Below are positions 11,575 through 23,200 of a stretch of 64,000 bases of DNA, piece by piece. Origin of the DNA: Marasmius tenuissimus (lineage: Eukaryota > Basidiomycota > Agaricomycetes > Agaricales > Marasmiaceae); the NCBI GenBank assembly GCA_029532415.1, contig JAQOTA010000053.1, positions 2,480,001-2,544,000 of the forward strand, read 5' to 3'. The notes beneath the pieces are model-generated. The model had not been told where the DNA came from, made no database searches, and saw only the letters and a list, made by a program, of their open reading frames with translations. Each line of letters begins with the position of its first letter. Position 1 is the stretch's first letter. The translations under genes and the position numbers were made by a program.

Positions 11575-12230
11575 GACAGAAAGGAAGGAAGCCTGTGGCC
11601 AATGAGTTCTGGTGACCTCTCAATCATCCTTGCTACCATTTTCATTTTATACTCATGAACAGATGCTCTGAGTCATCTTGACAGCCAAGTTTATACCAGC
11701 TATGTATTTCACAAGATCGACATAACAGTAAACTTCGGCGAAAACTCAACAGCCCAATGAGAAAACAGCTCATTGCTTCTGAGCATTAACAGCTCAAGCT
11801 AAGCATTATTGCCATTGGTCTAATGGAGAAATTTCAACGTGTATGAAACGATAAAAATGTTCTGCGTTGCCGCTGACCGCTGTAATGACCAGAAAACAGC
11901 AGGAGACGCGACAAACGTCGAAGATAACATACTTACTGGAAGAGTAAGTCATCCAATAATCCCTCTGCCGTCGCTCCGTTACTCTGATATTCGGTGGACG
12001 CGAAAGCAGAGTGCAACACTCAATTTGCTGCATCGACGGTCAAGAATCGGAGAATACCTGTGAGGCGCTTATATAAATGAAGCTTGTTTGGTCTTGTTAT
12101 TGTCGGAGGATTCGGACCTCGAATCATCGGTTATATCGGCCCTATGCCTACATGTTGTCCGCTTGTATACGTATGGATTGTAGTGTACAATTCGTGCATT
12201 CTATAAGAGAACCCTAATCCGCGCGCCCGA
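11575..12230. other. Intergenic between ArgJ and FAD synthase
   Basis: 656 bp. It holds the ArgJ promoter and a possible small spliced gene on the minus strand (11806-12033, listed separately). The rest shows short AT-rich stretches and small dispersed repeats of 'acagctca'. Confidence 0.45.
11806..12033 (-). CDS. Candidate small spliced gene, unknown function
   Basis: From ATG 12033 the frame gives MQQIECCTLLSRPPNIRVTE and continues to a near-ideal donor, GTAAGTATGT. A 57-nt segment ends at the acceptor 'ggtcattacag'; the exon after it gives 'VSGNAEHFYRFIHVEISPLD' and TAA at 11806-11808. Spliced length is about 56 residues. The frame stays open if the intron is kept (75 residues). A TATATAA lies at 12069-12075 on the same strand. 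No family recognised. It could equally be a spliced noncoding RNA or chance; only splice-signal quality and the TATA-like site support it. Confidence 0.3.
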   Translation of the reverse strand: MQQIECCTLLSRPPNIRVTERRQRDYWMTYSSSKYVIFDVCRVSCCFLVITAVSGNAEHFYRFIHVEISPLDQWQ

Positions 12231-13528
12231 TCATTGAACGGCCAATACTGGAGGCTTCAGCCCTCTGCCTGCCCGTTCTAGATCTTCATCCTGCAACTCA
12301 TAAGCGGGACGATACTTTGGTCGGTGCCGCTCGCCTGAGAAGAGTACCCCAGGCATCGAATACTCCGACGGGCTGGGTGCCGCATCGTCCAGACGCGTGT
12401 GCATCGTTGAGATGTAATGGGAAAGAACGGTTGTCGGGGAGAGAACTTGGGAGGGCGACTCGGCCGGTCCTGGAGACGAATGTGTGCTCGACATCACTGA
12501 AGACAGTACCGTGGTAGGACTGAGCATGGAAGACGGGGAGATAGGAGGCGAGCCGGGCGCATTAAGGGATTCAGGTACAAGGAGTGCTGGGTTTGGGAAC
12601 GTGTTGTAGGTTGACCCCAACGAAGTGTAACTGCGCACAATCAAGTCAGCCTAATCCTCGATGCAAGGAAACGAACGGACCCATCGTCATACAAAGAGCA
12701 GTAAGGGATCTCCAGCTGCCTCAAGAAAGCCCATACGGCGGAGTACGACCAATTGATTATTGGATTAATCCGCTCGAATTGAGGCCAATCCGAGTCCGTC
12801 ATACATCGATGTGAAACCCGTGCTACAACGAAATGATTAGAGCACATGAGAATAATCCGTAGAAGGATAACTCACATCCATGCGGATCCGTTCTGCGAGT
12901 ACCAATGAGAATGCCTCGGATATGAGGGAACCGTTTCTGATACATTGCGAGTGCTTGCCGCATACCTTCTCCGCCCTTTGCTTTCCCGACAGCTTTCGGT
13001 GCAGGAAGATGGTTGACATAATCTTTGCCGCCTGCCTGGATGTCCGGTGTCACCACACTCTCAACTGTGTCTCTCTCGGGTGGTCGGACAGTGAACAGTT
13101 CGAGGTGGTAATCCGTTGCAGCCTTCTCGATGAACTCTTCTAGCACAGGGAACGACGAAGGAACAGCAATGTAGATCGCTGGTATCGAAGATGAAGTTTG
13201 TGAAGGCGACCGCCGTTTCTCGAGAGCACCCGCAAACAGGTGAAGTAAGACAGTACCTACAGGGGAATAACGAGTCACAGATACGTTGCAAGTGAGATGA
13301 TCCACTACTCACAATCCTTTCCGCCGTTGAAGCTTATCGAAACACGATCCTGGCTTGAATATTTCAACGTTATGCACGCAGAAACGATGAACTGAACTCT
13401 GGCAAGACGCACCCAAGGTCATCGATACTTTGGTCAATTACTTCTAGAGCTTCCTTTACCAACGGAGCTATCGGATCATTCGATTCAGCAAGGTTGTAGA
13501 CTTGTTCTGCGATGCCATGAAGATTCAT
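12231..13528 (-). CDS. FAD1: FAD synthase (FMN adenylyltransferase)
   Basis: Makes FAD from FMN and ATP; PAPS-reductase-like PP-loop fold, cytosolic in fungi. Start ATG 13528 ([16 protein letters not shown]). Spliced order: '[14 protein letters not shown]' (PP-loop SFNGGKD), '[15 protein letters not shown]', '[17 protein letters not shown]', '[20 protein letters not shown]' followed by TDPHG, '[20 protein letters not shown]', '[12 protein letters not shown]', '[19 protein letters not shown]', and finally '[18 protein letters not shown]'. All these blocks are family hallmarks. A roughly 70-residue Ser/Pro-rich insert separates 'NTFPNPAL' from 'YRPAYEL'. At least four short introns. It shares a 185-bp divergent promoter with the GDP-L-fucose synthase gene. 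Confidence 0.92.
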
Positions 13529-13713
13529 CTGTCGGAGTGTTGACCTCAAAAAGTGCTACTTGCAAGGGAAAAGGTGGTGGATAGATGACAGAATTATATA
13601 GCGACGCGGCGGGCCCGGCGGCACACCAGGTCCACGTGCGACTCCATCATTGTGCTTGTGCCTGCCACTTGGTGACTGGGACTCTTCCCGAACCTCCACT
13701 TCATCTCCTACCC

Positions 13714-15188
<1,475 letters not shown>

Positions 15189-15829
15189 TCTTCGAGAATC
15201 GATACGGACTCAGGTTCACGTCAAAGTGTTGGTGCTGCCGGGCTAGCCCTCAGGGATGTGTAAGATGTAAGATGCTGATTTATCAAATCAAGCCAAAGAA
15301 AACAGTGTGTATACACCGAAATGTATGGAAACTTATATCATGGAGCTTTCCCCACAAGAAGCAATTTGAAAGATCAGAGTGACAGAGGATATGACAATTC
15401 AAGGTGTCCGTCACCCGCTCTTACGCCTTGAGCCTCGTACGGAGGAACAGATGAGCCCCAAGGACCGAGGCTTTCACTATTTATAAGAAGGTCCAAGTTT
15501 CTGTCAATGTCATTGTCGAGGTGACTAACACCCTACTTTCGCTCGCGGCCTTGCAATAATTGCGACTTGACGAGTACTAGTAGTCGACGACGGACGTGCC
15601 TCAACTTTTCCATAACATCGCAAGGCGGTCCGGTACAGCCGCTGGCCTTCTTTGGTTCGAATTTCGAGCTAGTACTCAGTAAGAAAATTCACGGGCCTGG
15701 CACCTGAACGTGAACTTGTGGACCTGTGAACATCGTTGTTCTTCATCACTTGATCAGAATCTCGGGTCATTCATTTCGCACTCTCCCTTCTATGTACACC
15801 TGACATACTCTCTTTCACGCTTCGTCATC
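15189..15829. other. Intergenic
   Basis: 641 bp between two plus-strand genes. It holds the promoter of the peroxiredoxin-like gene. No supported gene or motif seen. Confidence 0.4.
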
Positions 15830-16829
15830 ATGGTCGATCCTGATGTTCTGCAGAAAGCGTCTGAGCTTGAGGTCTTTGGCCCAGACGGTGAACGAGTCAA
15901 ATTTGGCACCCTTTTCGCTAATCGGAAGACCGTCGTTGTCTTCACCCGTGAGTTGCTTTGCCAGTCACCAGAGCACTTCCAATGCTGACCGACCAAATCA
16001 TGGAGGCCACTTCTTTTGTGGGGTAAGATAAGTTCTCCTACATCGTAACGTTTTACATTAAAAACCACTCCATATTTCCAGAGTTGCCAGGTGCAAATAA
16101 CCAGAGAAACTCCGTGTCCAGATTTGCATACTTAACTAATTGACACCCAGGCATATGTACGACAACTTTCCGCTGTTCCTGTGGAAACTCTAGACCGTGC
16201 AGGGGTTGAAGTCGTTATTATCGGATGCGGGGATTGGCAAGCTATTGCTCATTATGCTAGTAAGCCGTTCGTAAACAAGACCCCTGTCCTTCTAACCGCG
16301 CGACCCAGCCAGCACAGGATTCTTGGGAAAGATGTATGCGGAACCCACCCGAGAATTGTATCATGCCCTAGGAATGGATATTGAAACGCTGGCTACGACT
16401 CCTACCAACCAGGAGAAACGGAGTTATATCGTCGGGAGTGCGCCAAAGAGGGTATTGACCTCTTTATGGGTACGTCTATTCCAGTCATTGAGATATGTGT
16501 CTTGGTCGCTCACAACTTTTTCCGAGAAAGGAGGGCCCTTTGAAGAACCCTTCATTAATAGGCAAACAGGGCCACTTTTCCCAACTCGGGGGCGACTTTG
16601 TCCTCGGACCAGGTGAGTTCGTCCGTTCGTTGATATTGGCCCTCCTAGTACATACTAACCCATGACACCCGGGAACGATATAGGAAACCAGTGTTCGTAT
16701 GCCCACATCATGCAGCATACCGAGGATCGTAAGTGTCAGAAATCCATGCGCTTCCGCTCCTTAACTCAAAACAGCTTGGAAGATGTCGAAGTCGCGGAAC
16801 TGATGAATCAAGCTGGCGTGAAGTACTGA
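15830..16829 (+). CDS. Peroxiredoxin-like protein (PRXL2/AhpC-TSA_2 type)
   Basis: Thioredoxin-fold antioxidant-like protein. Start ATG 15830 (MVDPDVLQKASELEVFGPDG), then 'KFGTLFANRKTVVVFT'. The redox region is assembled from three exons: 'RHFFCG' (16006-16022), a 9-nt micro-exon 'SCQ' (16082-16090) and 'AYVRQLSAVPVETLDRAGVE' (from 16151), giving the family motif RHFFCGSCQAYV with CxxC. Next come 'VVIIGCGDWQAIAHYA', 'TGFLGKMYAEPTRELYHALG', 'GDFVLGPGNQCSYAHIMQHT' and a last exon 'HVEVAELMNQAGVKY' ending TGA 16827-16829. Reductive or oxidative substrates are unknown. The micro-exon is required for the motif. Confidence 0.85.
16082..16090 (+). other. 9-nt micro-exon of the peroxiredoxin-like gene
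   Basis: Exon of nine bases (AGTTGCCAG, Ser-Cys-Gln) between GT-AG introns 16023-16081 (59 nt) and 16091-16150 (60 nt). Both flanking introns are phase 0. It supplies the second Cys of the CxxC motif. Confidence 0.75.
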
Positions 16830-17513
16830 AGCTTTGGTGATTAACAGGGAGTGAGCTTTTGTATTGGTGATCGGCGGTCGACCCGTAATTCACGCTCAAT
16901 TGTATCTAATAATCTATTCAAGTCTCAACATGATGCACAGGACACTGAGAATTTGACCAGCCAAAGTATATTCGGAATTATAGATACAGTACAGCACTGA
17001 TGTACTTTGTTAGTAGGACACATGAATAAGTAGGCTATATACTAAGTACTTATTAGACACGGATAACGTCCGGAAGATGCAGCAGATGCGGTAAAATGAA
17101 TGTAATCCCATGAGATCAACTTGCGCTTGCGAAAAAAAGCTGAAATGACGACGTGGTGAATATGGAACTAACGCGAAGGAACGAATGTCGGTGGCCCGGG
17201 TGATTGGGGCGGATGAAGTTGGGGAGGAAGGTCGCACAGATTGAATGGTTTGAATCGCTAAGGCGACTCATCAAAAAAGCCTATCTTATGTAGGAGTGCA
17301 ATAGGTTGTGTGGGGTCGGTCTTGAAGTTGGATGGGTCAAGCCATAGGTATATGTACGACATGCACAGGGGCCGAGCTCGCAGCTGCAAGATAATCCCTG
17401 GACTTCCCAGTGGAGCGGGAAGCAACAAAATGGAGGAAGGGGGAAATGTGGAGAGAGGATCTGAAAAAACGGGTTAACGAAGGAGCGTGAGACTTGAGTG
17501 ACGCTGCTGAAGC
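16830..17513. other. Intergenic (convergent 3' ends)
   Basis: 684 bp between convergent genes. AT-rich around 16900-17050. No gene supported; an extra 3' exon or UTR of either neighbour is possible. Confidence 0.4.
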
Positions 17514-20207
17514 TCACCATCTCGTGGGCGAGGATCCTGCAGGCTTCTTTGAGGATACTAAGCCTAGGAGAGCTCTCGATCTTCCGCCAAAGGACTCCTC
17601 CATCATTGGAGCGGTGGCGGGTTCGTTCTTATTTCCCGCGTTGAGAACTTGTGCTATCGACTGCGGACGATCCTTCCTGAGGTTCTTGGCGTACGCCTCT
17701 GAAGGAGTCAAGCGAGAGGGTGTTGTCGATTTGGGTTGTTTCGGGGGCACTGGCGGCGGCGACGACCCCCGAGAAGAACTCGAAGTATTGGATAACTTTC
17801 GTTCTCGCTCCTTTCTGTCCTTATCTCTTGTTGCTTGATCTTTCGAGTTGGTCGATGGGCTGTTAGCGGTGGCCGGACGTGCTTCGGGTATGGAAGTAAG
17901 GCCTACAGCTGCAGCTGAGAAAGTAACTGAAGTCGGACTAGAGAAGGGTGATGACCCTGACGACGATGTCGAGTATATGGAAGGCGTAGATGTATGGCGG
18001 GGTCTCGAAAAGTAGGGTATGACACTCCCATCAGGCTGTTTGGGGGCGAAGGGTTGAGACAACGAATTGTTCCTGTTGAAGCTCTCGACGAGCTTCAACT
18101 TCCTTACAGCTCGCTTTGGCTTGGAGAGAAGGTCTCCAGACTCGGGCCCTGAGGTGCTTGAGTTCCTAGCAGACTCTGCGCCAGATGTCACATAGGATTC
18201 GGCGCCCGAGTCCTCGGGGTGTAAGTGCCTGTAAACGGGGAGCCTGACAAACGAGGACGGAGTTGCAATGCGCGTACTATGGGCCGATGAGTCGTCACTT
18301 CTTTCTCTCTCCAGATCCGGCGTTGCAAGCGAGCGGGGAGTGCCCGATACGTGTTCACCGCCCTCAGCACCATTCCTTACCACCCAGTTGAGGCCCTTGA
18401 TCTCCTTGTCACGTCTCTCTATGTCACGTTCCAGATCGGCAATGTGCTTTTCGAGTTGCGCCTTTTCCTGAGCATGGATTTCCGAAACATTTTGGATGTG
18501 GTTAGCGAGATTCTCAAGTTGCATGTTTCTTTTGCGGAGGGCTCGTCGGAGCTCATCAGGAGAAGCTGTATCAATTTCGATGTCCAACGGTTGAATTTGA
18601 GGATATTGTGTTCTGGTGAGAGTGAGAGTGGATGAAGAGGCGGAGGAGGAGGAAGAGGACTGAGAAGAATGGTCTGGGGATTTGGCTGTGTGAGCACCAT
18701 CTACGTTGGCCCTCGGAGCCTCCGTAGGGGTAGATGCAAGAGAAGAGGGGGATGATGATAGGAGAGCGTGTGAAGAGGCGCTGTTGTGTCGCTTCAAGGC
18801 CGTTTGGGAAGGATTTGAAGCGGAATTGCTGAGCGTACTAGCTCTCGGGCGTCCTACGTTCGGCGTTGCGGGAAGAGGAATCGTCGGAGGTTTGGACGGG
18901 GGTGCCGGAGGGAGAGGACGGTAAGACAATGGTATTATGGCCTTGTTGGTGGTTCGTACACTAACTTTTCTCCGCCTCCTGCTCACCGGAGACGAACCAA
19001 GGAGAGGCAGGGACATGATAGACATCGCGTCAGACTCCTCTGCTCCAGAATAAAGCTCCGTATCAGTCGCGACCTGGAGGCTTTTCAGGGATGCCTCCTT
19101 TCGCGAGGGGGGGATCTGCTTGGACCGAGCATTGAATGGAATCTCATCAGCTGTGAGCTGATTGTCACGCGATTTCCTCGGGTCGGCGGGGACTTCGGGC
19201 GGTGAGCTGACTTGCGCTGACGCAGAGCAGGATGAATCCATGGTAGGGGTAGGGGTCTCAGGAGTTGGCGTGGATGCAGCTGACGACTGCGTTCCTGCCT
19301 CGGAAAAACCGAATTCAGGAGGGGGGTGGGCTGACGATGTTGAGGACTCGGTGCTCGCACTTGAATCTCGCGTCTGATCTCGGTGCTTTTCCGCTAAAGC
19401 GGGTATTTGAAGGGGAGCAGGTTTAGATTTTGCCTTTTGCCGTGGCTTAGTAAAGAGGTCGTCATACTCCCCAAGGTCGTACGCATCTACTTGGGAGATC
19501 GTGATCGTCGGTTGAGCTAACTGAGGTGTATGAGTGGGTCGCGGTGTAACGGACCCGCTTTGCCGTAGTCCATGTAAACTTGGCCGACCCTCGCGAGAAG
19601 AGCAAGAGTCAACAGAGTGTCGAAGCGACTTGGAGGATGGCAAAGACAACGCATCAGAAGTGTAGTCTGACAAACCGTCGTTTGGACTTGGAGGTGTGCG
19701 CTTGTGTTTTCGCGATTTACGAGGGGTAAGGTGCGCTACAATCTTCGAGCCTAACGTGGGCTGAGAAGTATTGGGGAGAGAAACTTGTGAAGTGGAGGCG
19801 CGTGACCTACGAGAAGAATGGACATGTTAGCTGGGCGTTTTGCCCCCCTACATCGGCTCAAGTTGTACTCACTGATCATCAGGATGGAGGCGAGAACCAT
19901 AGGTAGCAGTAGAGCCTCGGCCTGATTGCGCGTCAGAGAGACGTACAGGTATGCTGTCTGGTGATTCTGAATGGGTCGACTTCTTCCTTGAGCGCCCAAA
20001 GAGTGGTATTCTGGTGGAGCGTTTCTTCACTGGTAATTCGACTGTTCGCTCTCCTTCCGACTGTCCGTCACTAACTCCTGCGGGAAATGGAGTCCTTGAA
20101 GAGGATCCAGGTTGGGGTTCTTGATGGGAAGCATTGGTAGACGAACCACGAAAGATATCGTGAAAATGTGAAGTTCTGTTGTGGCGACGCGAAGGAAGGC
20201 CAGACAT
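17514..20207 (-). CDS. Large Ser/Pro-rich coiled-coil protein, unknown
   Basis: Unrecognised protein of roughly 875 residues in two exons. Start ATG 20207 (MSGLPSRRHNRTSHFHDIFR). One clear intron near 19810-19872 joins 'YGSRLHPDDQ' to 'SRASTSQVSLPNTSQ'. Most of the chain is Ser, Pro and Thr with scattered basic clusters such as 'LFGRSRKKS' and 'TPRKSRKHKRTPPSP', and is likely disordered. One coiled coil is visible: 'DELRRALRKRNMQLENLANH' continues for about 60 residues (18380-18580) through 'KAQLEKHIADLERDIERRDK' to 'IKGLNWVV'. No catalytic motif. The C-terminus is 'LVSSKKPAGSSPTRW'. It looks like a scaffold or cell-polarity type protein, but that is only an impression. Confidence 0.72.
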
Positions 20208-23200
20208 AGGACAAACGAGTGTCAGGAGAGGAAAGGATAGAGATAGGAAGAATGAGAGGGTGTTCGTGGGTGTTCGAGGCCTCTAGCGGCGCGGAGAGAT
20301 TACGAAGGGATGTGAAGGGGATGTCGTGAAGGTTGGGCAGAAGAATTGGAGTCCAAGCCCATCGGCCTGTCATATACGTTCCATTTTTTGGATATTGTAT
20401 CATTTTCCGAGATCTGAAAAATTATGTAGAGAATATCAGAGACGAGTCCCCATTTGACAGGCATTCATTTTGTTTTACCTCGGGCACGGCGACGTAAAGG
20501 GTAACGGTAACAAACAAGTTCAATCTGCCGTCGGCGCACTCGAGCGCCCGGCGAACTCCCCACCACCACGGTCCACCTGTGGCCTCCTGTGGCTCAACTT
20601 AAAGGACCGCGATTTACTCTTTCGAGGCTATCAGCTTCATTTCGGTGTTCAGACTTCTGGTGGCACCCAATCTCGCGGACTTATACAAGGTTGTCTCTAA
20701 TGAAATGAACCATGGCGGCTAGCCCGAAAAGGCTCCTCAATCAGCCCCAAAGTTGAGGTTTGCTCATTCTCCTTCTCGCTCCCCGAAATCTTCTGAAAGC
20801 TTGAAAACCGTGTAATTCCGTACTATTCATGCACCCATAGGTTCATCACCTTCTTCTTCATTCTGTTCATCACCCTGAAAACCTCACGATCTTGCATCAG
20901 AAAATTCATATCGATAAGCGCCATTTGTATACATAGTACATCTACACTTCCCGGGCGAACAACAAACCGCAGATGAAAAGGGCGAACTCCGTTGGTACCC
21001 AATCTCGGACGCTATTACAGGGAAGATGATATTATCAGAACCATCTTGGATGTCTTGTTGCTCGACCTTCTTGGTTCCCAGTGGCTGAGGACTTCAATTC
21101 CCACCCGCAAGCCGACCTTGTGCATGCTTCCTCACAAGAGTATCCAAGACGGGGGCCTACTTGCTACATAAAGTCATAAACTCGACGATTCTTCTACAGC
21201 ACGGTGTACATGGGCGGTGTGAGTGCGTAGGTGTTTGGACAGGGACAAAAGGACTGGTGCGGTCGGTATAAGCCCACAGCGCCCTTTACAACTGCTGTCA
21301 GTTGCCACGTATCGATCGGTTGGGACCTCACCCCCCGAATGCTCCATTCGACCCCAACGTTAGACTAAGCTCAAGTACGAGATTTCGGCCCACATCCTTT
21401 GCAATAGGTTGACGGGAAGCCACCCTCACATCCGAGTACTACGAGACTAGCGGGACTCGATGGTTGAGGCATCGAGCCTGAGATTCGATGGTCCCATGGC
21501 GAGTGCTTCTTTTAGGCATGCAAACTTCATTTCTAGAAGATGTTCAACTTTAAACCTTAGATCCAGCCGTCGCATGACAAGGTGTGGAATAAGCACATGA
21601 TTCTCGAGCTTGTTTTCAACCATAGGTTTTTTATCCACTTGTGAGTCTTTCTACATCATGCATGAAGCCAAGGCCTCCTTCGCGTAGTCAATCTTAGCCT
21701 TGTTGGGCCTTGCCTCCACAGGCCACCCCGGGGTTCTCTCCTCCGCGTTCAAAGCTATAAAATTACCACTGGCAGAAGTCCGATACCATCGTCGTCGTTA
21801 CCATCCGTGTGAAGACCTTGCCGTTGGTTCCTGAGTTCCGCCCATATCCGTACGGCTTTGCAACCAAGAAAGATCACGAAAGTCTTCAATAGCACAAGGA
21901 GTTCTTAAAAATGACGAGGATTCCTTCAAGACAAAGAAGATATTCCGCGTGTAGACTTTCATCCCAGATTACGCCGTTGGAGCTCATCATTCATCCTTCC
22001 TTCCAAATCGCTGCGCACGTCCTCCCGCAACGCCGTACAGGTTTATATACCCCGACAAGTGCCACACCGGCGAATCCACCTATGACTGCTTAGGGCTGTG
22101 TACGGAGGTACCCTGTGGCTCTGTGTTTTTTGAGTCCCGGCAGTCCTGGGACCCCCCGCTATGTGTACCAAGTACTTTGGGAGGTCACCGCAATTCCCGG
22201 AGATATCGAAACTACTCGGTGGCGTGGGTGAGCGAAAGATCTGAATCAAGGGCAGTCTTAACTCTGGTTTGTGAACGGCATTACTGACCATGCGTGTACC
22301 TTGCTACTCGACCATGCAACTGTAGAGGGCAACGAAGACTCGAGTAGGCGGAAAGTGTGGTGGCGAATACTTTAGCTTGGTCGGAGCGAAGACGTTTCCA
22401 TCGTGTGTACAAATATGCTATTGGGAGCTGGTCGTAAGGCTCATTATCTTATAATGAACGAAAATGAAAAGTCGACACCTCCGTTTTTATTGTTTCAGTA
22501 CTCGTGTTTTTTGGCTGTGCTTCTATCCCAAACAGGACCTTACGAGACTCGAAACAAAAGGGCGCTTGTGCCATCAATTGTACACAGGGTCATTATGAGA
22601 TCGGCACTTTGGAGGTCCGTAAAAGACGCCTTGGCTGACGCATTCTAGGATGGTCAGAAAGACAGGTTTTAGGAGGGGTTGATTAGAGTTGTATATAACT
22701 TGAATCGCAGAACGGTAACCTGAGGCCTGACGTGCTAATATCTGCTAGTACGGTTCAAACGTTCTCCCTTGACTTCCGTTGACACTAACAGTCTACGTCT
22801 GTAGTAGGCACTAGGAGCTGGTTTATATGGGACTGAGTACACAAAGCTGTCACGTAACTTTGAAGTCGCCGATGGTCCCGTCACCCTGGCCAACTCGCCA
22901 ATAACATGTTGCTTTGGTAGAAGTTCCCCGCGGTAGGCATGATTCGTAGACAAACGATGGTAAGGAGCTTGAAGTAGTCTTGATTCGTTGGCAAAGGTGA
23001 TGGAGGTGAAACGCTCTGGGTCTGAATGTTGAAAAAATGTACGAGAACTTCAATCCGGACTGAGCGGCGCTCAACTTGTGAGTGCCACTTGAGTTATCAT
23101 ACAAATCGCTTGTATGTCGAGTAGCCAGGGTACCTCATCCCACCATTCCTCCCCGTCAACGTGAAACAGCCTGAGATTTGCGTCGAGACGCCACTGGGCT

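Noticed and set aside
11814..11830. tRNA box-A-like sequence 'tggtctaatgg'
   Set aside because: No box B (GGTTCGANTCC-like) within the needed distance and no cloverleaf stems could be drawn.
11928..11945. U1 snRNA-like 'atacttactgg'
   Set aside because: It is the reverse complement of a good 5' splice donor on the minus strand; the rest does not resemble U1.
15651..15672. 'ggttcgaatttcgag' resembling a tRNA T-arm
   Set aside because: The flanking bases do not pair to form the T-stem and no D-arm or acceptor stem is present.
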